Below, one piece after another: positions 36,104-47,100 of a stretch of 64,000 nucleotides of DNA (positions are counted from its first letter, which is position 1; each line of letters begins with the position of its first letter). A program made the translations under genes and the position numbers. This stretch comes from Areca catechu (Eukaryota; Streptophyta; Magnoliopsida; Arecales; Arecaceae). The stretch spans positions 36,032,418 through 36,096,417 of the forward strand of contig CM038042.1 of assembly GCA_021397845.1 (NCBI GenBank), given 5' to 3'. The notes beneath the pieces are model-generated. The model did no database searches and was not told the origin of the DNA. It saw only the letters and a list, made by a program, of their open reading frames with translations.

Positions 36104-37443
36104 ACCTATCATCAAATCAAAACTCAAGAGGGGGAAGGCTTTTACCAGGCAGCGATTGTAGTTTCTTCGATGAAGAGATCTTTGAGCCTCTGGATGGTGC
36201 CTGGAAGAACAAGCCTTTAGTTCTCGAATCTAAAGGCGATCTGGATCCAGTCTGAAGGCAAAGAAAGCCTTCTCTGGGGAGGGGAAGCACTTCGAGGATC
36301 TACAAAATTTCAAGGTTAGGCACGAAATAAGGAAATAAATAGAGAATAATAAGATGAAGTAAAAAGAAAGGGATTAGGGCAAAAAGGGCTGGCGACAAGG
36401 AAGCAGAAAGAGCTCTTGATCTGGGCATCTTCAAGGCTACATTTCTCGGGTGTGGCTGATGCTTGAAGGTCTGATTTGCTGCTTGGGCATGGAGGATTGC
36501 AATGATAACAGTCGGCCAACATAAGAGAATAAAAACTAGAACCCCAAAACAAAAACACAAGAACATCAGTCTTAAAAATAATTCAGTAGAGTTTAATTCA
36601 TAAGAGTTGATTGATTACAAGAGGAAGAGGGATGGGGTATTTATAGAGTTCCCATGCCCTCTCCTAAAAGGATTACAAGTCTTCTCCTACTTAGAATAGG
36701 TTCGCACAATTTAAGTGAGTGAAAGACTACAAAGTAAACCTAAAACTAGGAGTATACTAGTTGAATAGAATAAGAACTAGGTTCCCTTCTTCCATTTGAA
36801 TTCCTCCTTCTTAGCTTGGACCAAGTCAACACTTTGGACATGTTTGGCTTCATGGGGGGTAGCAAGGGGTGGCCAAGGATGGGTTCGGTGCATGGGATTT
36901 GGGCCCTGGAGGCCTGGGATGCCTGGAGCAAGAATATTCCAAGTATCTTGGTTCTGTGCTGGAATATACCTGGAACCTTGGTTCTTCATGGCCTGGGCCT
37001 TGCATTTTATTAGGTTGGGAAACAGGTAAATCTTTGGGATCAAGTTATGATATGGTATGGAAATATACTCTGGCATATAAAAGGAATCTAGGCATCCAAA
37101 AAATATCAGAGTATCTGGAAAGGCATCTTGGATCCTTGGGTGTCTCACAAAATCCAATAAGCTGAAGTAATGGCCTTTGACTCCTGGATGAGACATGGTG
37201 GAACTCCAAAATAGGGTAACCTTTTCTCTTGTACAAAAACTAGACTCATACTGGACTGATACTGAAATATAGGACTCGATACTGGACTGGGGTTGAGATA
37301 AATCAATTAGCCCCAACTTATTCATGACTCAATCTTAATTGATTACAAAATTATGACACATGACTAAGGTTCTAAAATTAAAACCCTAATCAATAAACCA
37401 TATGGGATCCAGTGATCTATGTCTGATCCTGGTATCCCCACCA
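36104..37443 (-). repeat. 3' LTR of B, proximal piece
   Basis: Continues the LTR interrupted by copia C and aligns with 40741-42086. The TATA box reads TATAAAT on the minus strand (36639-36645). It ends at 37443 next to the polypurine stretch CGCCCCGGGAGAAT. Confidence 0.92.
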
Positions 37444-37950
37444 ATTCTCCCGGGGCGGGAGGAACTTGACCCCATCGAATAAGGGTCAATTTGGCTACTC
37501 AAGGATGGTCTGGGTTGAGGTGTGGCAAATCCTCACCAGTGCTCCACAAATCCTCAAATCTGGCTGACCATACCATCTGACTAAATACCTTTGATAACCT
37601 TCATCTCGGGTACTGATGGCTTAATCATCCAGGATTCGCTCACTCTTTTCCTCACTTATTGGCCAAATTGTATGTGGACACTCTGGGGTGGGTTCACTCA
37701 CAAAAAAAGAATTGGCTCAAGGTGCTCGCTAGGTATCACTACTAGCTCCCTGTGCTCCATAAGGTCTGAAAGGTTGAAGGTTGGGCTAATACTTAAATCA
37801 GGTAGCATCTCATGCACATAGGCATTGGGTCCACTACTCTTCATTAGTCTGAATGGGCCAGCTTTGCGAGCAGAAAATTCTTTTACAATCACATAATCCT
37901 TTGCAAAAAATTCTTTATCTCTCTTTCAGGAATTAGCCAAGTTGTTATTT
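37444..37950 (-). pseudogene. Integrase C-terminus and chromodomain remnant of B
   Basis: On the minus strand the stretch around 37892-37800 reads KAGPFRLMKSSGPNAY and LSISPTFNLSDLMEHRE, the classic end of Ty3/gypsy integrase (GPFxVxxxxGxNAY, SPTFNVxDL). The chromodomain that follows is strongly decayed but ends in GSSSSRPGRIG before the LTR. No integrase core precedes it. Confidence 0.85.
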
Positions 37951-38330
37951 AGTTCATTATTTTGTTTAACTTTTGACTAATATCCTGATGCAAATGCTGT
38001 GTAGAGGTCAATGCATGTGTGAATAGATAAATCAGGGTTGTAAATTTATTGGACTCAAGACTAACACCTAATAGACTTGACTAGACTTCCTATCAAAGAA
38101 AATTTATTGGACTCTTTGGGTCTAACCTAACACACTATAGACTCTTTAGGTTTGACCCTAGCATGGCATGCACATGAAAATTTACTATGTACTCATACTA
38201 GGTGCCATAGGGTACGCCAGAAATATGATGCAAATCTAACCTGTGCAATGAATGAATGCAATATGATTACCCCTATAAAATGCAACCTAATAGTGAAAGA
38301 AACAGAAGAAGTTTCAAGAAATGGTAGAAA
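37951..38330 (-). other. Conserved non-coding spacer of B
   Basis: Non-coding; aligns by eye with the spacers of L and K (minus-strand phrases TTAGGTTGCATTTTATAG and TTTTCATGTGCATGCC). The third copy of this spacer in the window. Confidence 0.75.
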
Positions 38331-39387
38331 ATAAGAGGTGGGTTCAGGGTTAGTCTGGCAGGATGAGAAATAAGGAGATGGTTCAGGGTTAATCAAAAAG
38401 AGTACAATACTAGAAGGGGCTTCAGGGATGAGTCCTAGACTAATAAGGTTGACCTTATGGGGTTGATGGGTACCTACAGGGTTTATAGTATGGAAGAATG
38501 GATCACTAATCTCAGGGAAGAGATCATCAATGGGAACTACAGGATGGGTTTCTTCTTGAGGGTACTGATAAGCCAAATCCTTAATAAAGTCATCTGGTTC
38601 AAGAAATTTAGGACTAGGCTCTACAATTGGGTCCTCTTCTAAAGTTTCCTTAGGTGGTGCTATAGTAATAGGAACTGGGTTCCCTTCCTCTAACTACTCT
38701 TCCATTATTGCTGGGTGTGACTTGGGCCATCTAACTCTGGGTCGATTACTATGTGGGTATGGTCCGGGTCAACTGATTCTAGGGTAGCTTCTACCTGGGT
38801 TTCTATTAATTTAACTAGCTCTAAGTCTTCTATGGGGAACTCCTCTTCTTCCTCATACTCGTTCACTAGGCTCTTATCAGCTTCATATATTCTTCTTCTA
38901 GGTCATCTTGGTGAACCAATGGGGCGGTAAGAGGGGTTTGACTAAAGAAAAATTGACTAAGACTTGGGTTCTAACTAAGGGAATTGATCCTAGTAGGTTC
39001 AGGTTGCCTAAGGGGTAGTGGTTTACTACTGGGTTCATATCTAGGGACTATGGGTTCCTGGAGATTATAGGGCAAGGGTTTAGCTCTATGGGCCTTGTTT
39101 AGGGTTCCTATTTGGTTATCTAATGGATCAATCCTATGAATCGTTTGGTTATTGGATTGGGTCATCTAGTTAATCTGGGCGATTAATTGAGCAAGCTGAT
39201 TCTGAGATTGGGTGTTCATCTGGTCAAACTTGTTTTGGGTTTGGGTGAGCATCTAGTCAAATTGGTTTTGGGTTTGGGTCAATTGGGTTATCTGGTCATT
39301 AGTTTGGTCAAGCTTAGTATTAATTTGGGTATTGGATTGGTTTAGTTGGGCAAACTGGTTCATGATGGCCTCAAAATTTGAATCCAT
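38331..39387 (-). pseudogene. Shortened gag-like pseudogene of B
   Basis: ATG at 39385-39387 starts MDSNFEAIMNQFAQLNQ, followed by Asn/Gln/Thr-rich heptad-like repeats (39444-39150), then the Pro-rich part YEPSSKPLPLRQPEP, and directly the C-terminal part (SQFFFSQTPLTAPLVHQDDLEEE, then acidic). The Gag core and the PRR repeats seen in K are absent. Stops after about residue 44 and later make it non-coding. Confidence 0.8.
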
Positions 39388-40516
39388 GGCTGAGTCGGTT
39401 TGGGGTTTAGACTTCTCATATTGGGTTCCTAATCTAGTGGTCATACAATCAAATAATCAGTCAGAATAAGATGGTGAAGCCAAGCATGCAAAATGGGTTA
39501 GCTTAATCTAGGATTTCTTAGACCTAGAGCCAAAACTAAATGGATCAACTCACTTACACTTAACCCAGTAGCTAATCCTTCCACTAGCCATGTAGGGGGT
39601 GGGGTGGTGGGAGGCTCCCCCTACTTATCATAGGGTCCTAATTATAAACCACCAGTCCACTTAGGTCATTTGACTCTAGACCCCCAGCCTTAGACACCAG
39701 CTTTCAGTAATAGCTAAAGGATTAAATGCACTAGTTGGCCCACACGGTTTGGACCCGACCTGTTGGGTGTCACCTAGCCCTCTAGGGAAAATTAGGTCTA
39801 ATTAATTTTTAATTAGGTTTGGGTGAGAATGCAAGGAGATTGTTTTGGGCCAAGGATAGGTTATGACCTCCTGCCTTGATCTGAGATAGAGAAAGTGCCC
39901 TTAAGATTAGTTTAATGCAGATGATGGCAATCGATGGTCCTGATGTAAACTAAAATAATCAAAAAAATAAAATATTTTTGTGTATTTTATGACGTGGCAA
40001 GTTAGGTTTAAGTTGATTAGGTTAGCAATCAAATGGGGCTTGGGATTGGGGTGTGTGGAAGTTGGTTAGGTTTGGTCAAGTAAGTGTAGAAATTCAGGAA
40101 ATTAGGATTTCAGAAGTTACAGGATTTGACATAGTTATTGATATAGAAGAAAATCAAAAAAATTCTAGAACAGAGGATGTACGGTTATTATGAACTCTAC
40201 TAAATTTGATATAAAAAAAAATCAGATGATGATGCAAATCCTATGGTTTTTGGACTGATGCAGAAATCTCAGGTTTTCAGTTAGGATTTCTAATATGCCA
40301 AATTTTAGTGTATTATATTTCTATAAAATTAATTAAAAATTATTATAAAATAGAAGACAAGACAGAGAACACTTCATGCAATTTTCACAAAAAAATAAAA
40401 TTTCTAGGTGATCAAAATTAGATGAAAAATAGATACATAATGCAGTGGATAGGATGTAGAAAATTGAGAAATTAGGATTTTGTGAATCTAATGCAGATGA
40501 ATGCTATCCTGAACCT
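39388..40516 (-). other. Leader of B
   Basis: About 1.1 kb, AT-rich and non-coding. Similar to leaders of H and K, including a block with GGGTCCTAATTATAAACC near 39635-39655. Confidence 0.8.
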
Positions 40517-40528
40517 GCTCTGATACAA
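40517..40528 (-). promoter_or_regulatory. Primer-binding site of B
   Basis: Minus strand TTGTATCAGAGC, one base from the canonical TGGTATCAGAGC, just inside the 5' LTR. K carries the same change. Confidence 0.82.
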
Positions 40529-40531
40529 AAT

Positions 40532-42086
40532 AGATGCAAGATGAACCTAGGACTGATGAAAAATAGTAAATCTAATTTTTTTGTATTTTTCTAGATATTA
40601 ATTCAGTGGCTAAAGACCCGAAAATAAGAAAGAATTAGCAAAAAGACTAGTATGCTAGAAACTAACATACCCGCATGATAACTCATGCAGAATAATCAAT
40701 TCCAGGACTCGAGAATTGAGAAACTCCTAGCTTAGGATAGCATACCTATCATCAGATCAGAACTCAAGAAGGGGAAGGCTTTTACCGGGCAGCGATTGTA
40801 GTTTTTTCGATGAAGAGATCTCTTAGCCTCTAGATGGCGCCTGGAAAAACAAGCCTTTGGTTCCCGAATCTGAAGGAGATTTGGATCCAGTATGAAAGCA
40901 AAAAAAGCCTCCTCTGGAGAGGGGAAACACCTCGGAGACCTGCAAAACATCAAGGTTAGGCACGAAATAAAGAAATAAATAGAGAATAATAAGATGAAGT
41001 AAAAAGAAAGGGACTAGGGCAAGAAGGGCTAGCGGCAAGGAATTAGAAAGAGCTCTTGATTTGGGCATCTTCAAGGCTACTTTTCTTGGATGTGGCTGAT
41101 GCTTGGAGGTCTGATTTGCTGATTGGGGCATGGAGGATTGCAATGATAGCGATCGGCCAACACAAGAGAACAAAAACTAGAACCCAAAAACAAAAACACA
41201 AGAACACCAGTCTTAAAACCAATTCAGCAGAGTTTAATTTATAAGAGTTGATTGATTACAAGAGGAAGAGAGGTGGGATATTTATATAGTTCCCATGCCC
41301 TCTCCTAAATGGATTACAAGTCTTCTCCTTGTTAGAATAGGTTTGCATAATTTAAGTGGGAGAAAGACTACAAAATAAACCTAGAACTAGGAGTATACTA
41401 GTTGAATAGAATAAGAACTAGGTTCCCTTCTTCCATTTGAATTCCTCCTTCTTAGCTTGGACCAAGTCAACACTTTGGACGTGTTGGGCTTCATGGGGGG
41501 CAGCAAGGGGCGGCCAAGGATGGGTTGGGCGCATGGGCTTTGGGCCTTGGAAGCCTGGGATGCTTGGAGCAGGAATATTCTTGGTATCTTGGTTCTAGGC
41601 TGGAATATACCTAGAATCTTGGTTTTTCATGGACCTGGGCCATGCATTTACTTGAGCTAGAGTGCAGGTAAGTCTTTGGGATCATGTTATGACCTGGTTT
41701 GGGAATATACTCTGGCATTTGGAGAAAATCTAGGCATCCAAAAAATATTAGGATATCTAGAAAGGCATCTTGGATCCTGGGATGTCTCGCAAAATCCGAT
41801 AAGCTGATGTAGTGGCCTCTAACCCCTGGATGAGGCCTGGAGGAACTCTAAAATAGGGTAACCTCCTTTCTAGTACAAAAATTAGACTCATATTAGACTT
41901 ATACTGAAATACAGGACTCGATACTGGACTGAGGTTGGGACAAATCAATTAGCCTCAACTTATTACAGGACTCAATCTTAATTGATTACAAAATTGTGAC
42001 ACATGACTAAGTTTATAAAATTAAAATCCTAATCAATAAACCATATAGGATCCAATGATCTATGTCTGATCCTGGTGTCCCCACCA
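40532..42086 (-). repeat. 5' LTR of B
   Basis: About 1555 bp; minus-strand start TGGTGGGGACACCAGG. TATA box on the minus strand around 41279-41286 (TATAAATAT). The solo LTR at 128-1693 is the same family. Confidence 0.93.
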
Positions 42087-42352
42087 ACTGGTAGTTTTTA
42101 ATTAGGACCCTATCACAGGCAGGGGAAGCCTCCCTCCCCCCCATCTCTTACCTGGCCAGTGGAAGGATTAGGTGCTGTGTTGAGCATAAGTTAAGTTAAC
42201 TCATTAGGTTTTGGCTCTAGGTCTAGAAAAACCCTAGTATGATTAACCCATGTGTGCTTGGTTGCATCATAACCCTTGTGTGTTTGATTGCATGACCGTT
42301 AGATTAAAGGCCCAATTCCAATAGCCTCAACCCAACCCAACCTAGTGTGACC
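42087..42352 (+). other. Target-site copy and rest of element K leader
   Basis: ACTGG at 42087-42091 is the right duplication of B. Then the K leader continues without coding sequence up to the gag ATG. Confidence 0.82.
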
Positions 42353-44089
42353 ATGGAGCCCAACCCTAGGAGAGCCCAATACTCTGACCCATACTGGGAG
42401 TCCAACCCTAGGAGAGCCCAACACTCTGACCTATACTGGGAGCCCAACCCTAGGAGAACCCCATACCATAACCCATACTTAAAGCCTAACTCTAGGAGAA
42501 CCCAATACTCTGACCCATACCAGAAGTCCAATCATAGGAGACCCAATTATGATTTCATAGACCCGAATGAGAGAGCCATTAAATACATTGGGATATATAC
42601 ACCTAACTTTGGTGGTAATATTGATTTTGAGGATTATCTTGCTTAGGAAGGTGACATGGATCTATATTTTGAGCAGAAGAAAATGTATGGGAGACGTCAG
42701 TTCGAATTTGCTAAACGTAAGTTAGTTCGCCAGGCTAAGGTATATTGGGATATGTTTGAGGAAATGTCTAGACTAAAAAGAGAAATGCCCATAACTACCT
42801 AGAGTGACATGAAACTTGAACTTAGAGAAAAGTACCTACCCAGATCCCATGAACCTAGCTCCTATGCACCCACATCTTATAAACCCAGTAAGCCCAAGAC
42901 TCATAGAGCTGAACCCTTGTCCTATGAGCATAAACTTTTAGAACAATGGTACGAATTGAGACAGGATAATAAAATTATGTCTGAATATATTGACCAATTT
43001 AATGAGTTTATTAGGAGATGTAACACAGTTGAACCTGAGTCTAAGATCATATCGAGGTTTCGAGCTAGCCTATGTTGGGACATCCAGTGGGAACTGTTTC
43101 AATGGCAAATTCAAGACCTAGAGGAAGCCTATCACATAGCTAGGGAATTCGAGTCAAATCAGAGGGAACTCATGATCAGTCAATCTAAGTCCAACAAGAG
43201 TAACCATCCTGAACCCAAGTCCAGACCTAGTTGACTTCCTTTAAACCAGCCCAGTCCTATTACCCCTAGCCAGACCCTAGCACCTAGTCAAGTATGTCCG
43301 AGCCAATCCAGCCCGAGCCAAGTCAACCCTAGTCAACCTGAATCTCATAAGATTAATACCCTTAGATATGAGCCCAGTATTAGTCCACTTCCTCTTAGTC
43401 AACTCATCCCTACCCCAGCCATTAGTCAATTTTTTTTTAGCCAACCCCCTCCTACCATCCCATTGGTTCACCAGAATGACCTTAAAGAGGAGATATATGA
43501 AGCTGATGTGAGCTTAGTGGATAAGTATGAGAAAGAAGAAGAAGAGATACCTATAGAAGACCTAGAATTAGTTGACCCAATAAATACCCAGGTAGAAGTC
43601 AACCTAGAGTTAGTTAACCCTAACAATACCCAGATAGAAGCCAACCCAAAGTTAGTTGACCCAGACCACACCCAAACTGAATCTATAGTGGAAGACCAGT
43701 TGAAGGAAGAGGACCATGAGGAACCCAACCCTACTGTTAGAATTATACCTGAAGAGACTTTAGAAGAGAGCCCAATTATAGAGTCTAGTCCTAAAATTCA
43801 AGAACCAGAAGAATTTATTAAGGACCTGATCTCTTTAAATCAGTACCTTCAGGAAGAATCCCCTCTTGTAGTTCCTATTGGAGATCTCTTCCCTAAAATT
43901 AGTGACCCATTCTTCCATTATGCAAACCCTGTAGGTAAACCTCAACCCCATAAGGTCAACTTCATTAGTCTAGGACTAATTCCTGACACTCCTTGTATCT
44001 TATTCTATCCAATCAACCCCAAACCCTTTTTTTCTTTCTGCCCTACCAAGCTAACCCTAAACCTACCTCTTATTTTCTGCCTTTTTTGA
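42353..44089 (+). pseudogene. Gag-like gene of element K, nearly intact
   Basis: ATG at 42353. The N-terminus has five PNPRRxQYSDPYWE-type repeats, then YDFIDPNERAIKYIGIYTP. The Ty3 Gag core follows: VYWDMFEEMSRLKRE, a REKYLPRS/YEP linker, then LEQWYELRQDNKIMSEYIDQF, FRASLCWDIQWEL and YHIAREFE. A Ser/Pro/Gln-rich linker and an acidic region with three ELV(D/N)PxxTQ repeats (about 43567-43680) follow. There is no CCHC knuckle and no protease. Only about three stops interrupt the frame: near 42644, at 42799-42801 (a likely Trp codon) and near 43232. It ends with TGA at 44087-44089. Gag would form particles; this is the best-preserved Gag of its family here. Confidence 0.85.
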
Positions 44090-44440
44090 AGATTCTCATG
44101 GTTTTCTAACCACTAGATTGCATTTTGTAGAAGTTCGCATACTTCATTCATTCAATGAGCATGTCATGTTTGCATCTTAATTTTGGAGGACCCTATGGCA
44201 CCTAGTAGGAGTCCATACACCATTTTCATCTGCATGTCACCCTCCTTACAAAGGGTCAAACCCACAGTCATAGCTTAGGGTTTAGTCAAATTTGCATATC
44301 AATAAGTGTTGGCATGAGTCATTTGCCTACATGTCATTAGGTGTTGTTATGAGTTTTGCACTACATGATTAGATATTTGCATGAGGAATTAATTATAAGA
44401 TTAATGTAAGCAATGTTTTTATTAAAAATATGGTTAATTC
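44090..44440 (+). other. Conserved non-coding spacer of K
   Basis: Non-coding sequence between gag and integrase C-terminus, alignable with the spacers of L (17571-17880) and B (37951-38330). It begins near CTAGATTGCATTTTG. Confidence 0.78.
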
Positions 44441-44916
44441 CAGAAAAGAGTCTAAGAGTTCACTAGGAAAATCTTGTGATGATTAGGCTACATACCCATG
44501 AGCTGGATCCATCAAAGTGATAAAGAAAGTTGGACCTAGTGCCTAAGTTACTACCTAATTAGGCATTAAGCTCAACCTTCAATATCTCAGACTTAGTAGA
44601 GTATAGGGAGCCAGCAATGATACCTAGTAAGTTTTGAGCCTGACCCTTTTCTTTGAGAGCGAATCCAACCTTGAGTGTCCACATCAAATTAGCCTATGAG
44701 AGAAACGATTGAGCGTATCCTGGATGACCCAGCCATTAGTACTCGGATCAAAGGCTACCATGTCACTTGGTTCATTGGCAAGGTCGACCAAGATCAGAGG
44801 ATTTGTGGATCACTCGAGAGGAACCGCAATGCCCAACCCGAACCCATCATAGTAGTACCTGAGCCAAATCGACCTTCTTACTCGACAGGATCGAGTTCCT
44901 CCCACCCCGGGAGAAT
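44441..44916 (+). pseudogene. Integrase C-terminus and chromodomain of K
   Basis: The integrase end is recognisable as LSSTFNISDLVEYREPAMIP around 44575-44625. An open stretch at 44696-44968 carries ERILDDPAIST and YHVTWFIGKVDQDQ, a decayed chromodomain (the RWxGxP part is altered to WFIGKVDQ), and ends GSSSSHPGRID against the LTR. It cannot act as an integrase. Whether the chromodomain ever has a role in this family is unknown. Confidence 0.85.
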
Positions 44917-46382
44917 TGATGAGGACATCATATCAGACATAGACTTCAAGCTTCCATTTGTTCTCTAAATCATGTGTTGGTCAATTTTTGCTAAGTCCTA
45001 TAGCAAAGTCCATCAATTGAGTCCTGTAATAAGTTGAGACAAGAAGTCCAATTAAGTCCAGTGAATCCCTTATCTCAACCTCATAAGTCCCTTAAGTCTT
45101 GTTACTTGAGTCCATTTGTATGTTGAGTGAGTCCACTTGTCCAAGTTTAGTGAGTTTAATTGAGTCCTGTAATTTTCAAATACAAGAGAGAAGAATTCCC
45201 AAATCAAGAGTTATTAGGCCTCACCCAGGAGCTGGAGACCTTGCATCTGCACCCTGCTCAAGCCACCCTGGGCCTCTCATGCCGCCCAAGCCCATGGAGC
45301 CTACATATTGGAAGATACCAGGCGCCACATGGAATATTCCTTCTCCTAGGCGCCACAGCCCAGAAGCCCATCAGGAGTTGGCACCCTAGAGTGAGCCCAC
45401 AAGCCCAGGCACCCCAAGAGAAGATCAAGTCAAAGGAGAATATTCTTTCCCAAGTCAATTAAGAGAAGACCAGGTCAAAGAAGAATATTCTTTCCCAAGT
45501 CAATTAGAAAGTGTAGTTTTATACAAATTTTGTAATCCTCTTCCTAATCAAACTATGTAATCCTTTTTCCAATCAATTTTTTTACTCCAATCCTAATAAA
45601 GAGAGGACCTGGGTGAGCCTATAAATACCCATCCCCTCCCCCTCTTGTAAAATAATATCTTTTCATGAATTAAAACTTTGGTGAGTTTTTCTTGTGATAA
45701 TTTGTGTTCTTTGGAAGTGTGTGTGAGACTTGTTCTTTTTTCTTCTTACTAAATCCTAGCCATTGTCCATCCAAGCAAGAGCCCTAAGATGCCCACCATC
45801 AGTCCTCTCCAAGATCCAGATGCCAAAAGCTTCTTCCAAGGCTGCCAACCCCTGCAACTCCATATTCCAATCATCTTTCAACCTGATCTTCAATTTCTTA
45901 TTTTTTCCTTCTTGCTTGCCTCTAACCTTTGATGTTTGCAGGATCCCTCCAGTGGTATGTTCCTCGGATGAATTCTTCTTTGCCCTTGAACAAAGCTGAT
46001 AAAAAGTCGGTGGATTTGCAAGAAAGTGACCGGATCATCCAGGCACCGATCTGAGCAGAGTGATCTCTTTTACATCAACTAGAAATCATTGTCTGGTATG
46101 TTAAACCTAATTTCTATCTCTTTTTATCTGATTTCTTGAAGTTAGACATGTTCCTAATAGGCCTTCTTAGACCTAGGATCCTGATTTTCTTTTTTTTTTG
46201 ATTGATCTAGCATGTGGGTAGGATGCTAATTGATACAAGATAACCCTAACCTAATATAGGCTAGTTTTAGGAATCAAAACCATAAAAAAAATCCAAAAAT
46301 ATTTGCTTACTTTAATCTGATTTTCTTCTTGTTCATCCCTTGCATATCATCCTGTATCATATTAGAATCCTGTCTCTCATCA
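44917..46382 (+). repeat. 3' LTR of element K
   Basis: 1466 bp, TGATGAGG to CTCATCA, followed by the CAAAT duplication at 46383-46387. TATA box in CTATAAATACCC near 45619-45630. Confidence 0.93.
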
Positions 46383-46387
46383 CAAAT

Positions 46388-47085
46388 CCTTCCCTCATCT
46401 AATATAGTAGAAGTGCCCTTAAGATGTTTTAGGTATGATGCACACACATGAAACCCTAATGCAACATGAATTTAAAAAATCCAAAAAAAATACAAAAAAT
46501 TAAAAAAAAAACTATTTTATTTTTGGTGTAAATAACAGACCTAATACTGATTAGCAACAGCAAATCAGTATAAAAGGCTTGGGTTTGGGGGTTTGATGGG
46601 TGATTAAGTTCAGCCCTAATCTAAGCATGCAAAAATTTCAGCAAACAAGTTTTTTTTGGGGGGGGGGGTGTTTCTTTTTATGCAGATTTTTTTCTTTTTG
46701 ATTTCAGATCTATAAAATTAAACTAAAATTGCAAAAAATAGGAAGACTAAACAGAAATTAATTGATGAAAAATCAGAGAAAAATAGCAAGATTTCAAGGG
46801 GTAATTAGCCCTATGTTTAGACTGCTAATGTAGAAATCAGCATGCAGAATTTCAGCAAACAATGTTTTAGGGTTTTCTAGATGCAGGGTTTTGTTTTGTA
46901 TTTAGATCAGAAAATAACAAAAAAGTTGCAGAAAATAGAGAACTAAATGTGGGGTTATGTGATGCAAAATTTGATGCAAATCTGAAAGGGTTTGATGGGA
47001 AAATTTCTAGGATTTTATGGCTAGTATGCAGATTTCAACATGCAGAAATTTTCCTAAGTATGATGTAAGACATGCCCTATCATAA
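46388..47085 (-). other. Leader of element H, LTR-proximal part
   Basis: Non-coding, AT-rich, with a G11 run at 46658-46668. Minus-strand sequence leads from the primer-binding site to the gag-proximal leader at 22569-23025. Confidence 0.78.
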
Positions 47086-47097
47086 GCTCTGATACCA
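47086..47097 (-). promoter_or_regulatory. Primer-binding site of element H
   Basis: Minus strand TGGTATCAGAGC, exact complement of initiator-Met tRNA 3' end, four bases from the LTR. Confidence 0.9.
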
Positions 47098-47100
47098 AAC

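Larger units (their letters stand above)
25527..42086 (-). mobile_element. Gypsy-derived non-autonomous element B, minus strand
   Basis: Runs from TGATGCAAG (25527) to CCCCACCA (42086) with exact ACTGG duplications. Its 5' LTR is 40532-42086; its 3' LTR is split by copia C into 25527-25738 and 36104-37443. The internal part 37444-40531 has leader, shortened gag, spacer and integrase C-terminus, and nothing else of pol. The LTR halves add up to about the length of the intact LTR, so C removed nothing. Confidence 0.92.
23031..46382 (+). mobile_element. Gypsy-derived non-autonomous element K
   Basis: Bounded by LTRs at 23031-24489 and 44917-46382 and by exact CAAAT duplications. Its own internal sequence is 24490-25526 plus 42092-44916, about 3.9 kb: leader, gag-like gene, spacer, integrase C-terminus with chromodomain. 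Protease, reverse transcriptase, RNase H and integrase core are absent. Element B (with copia C inside) is inserted in its leader. With insertions removed it would be about 6.8 kb. Confidence 0.92.

Noticed and set aside
44696..44968. Independent chromodomain gene
   Set aside because: It continues the integrase C-terminus, ends exactly at the LTR and is decayed; it is the tail of the element.
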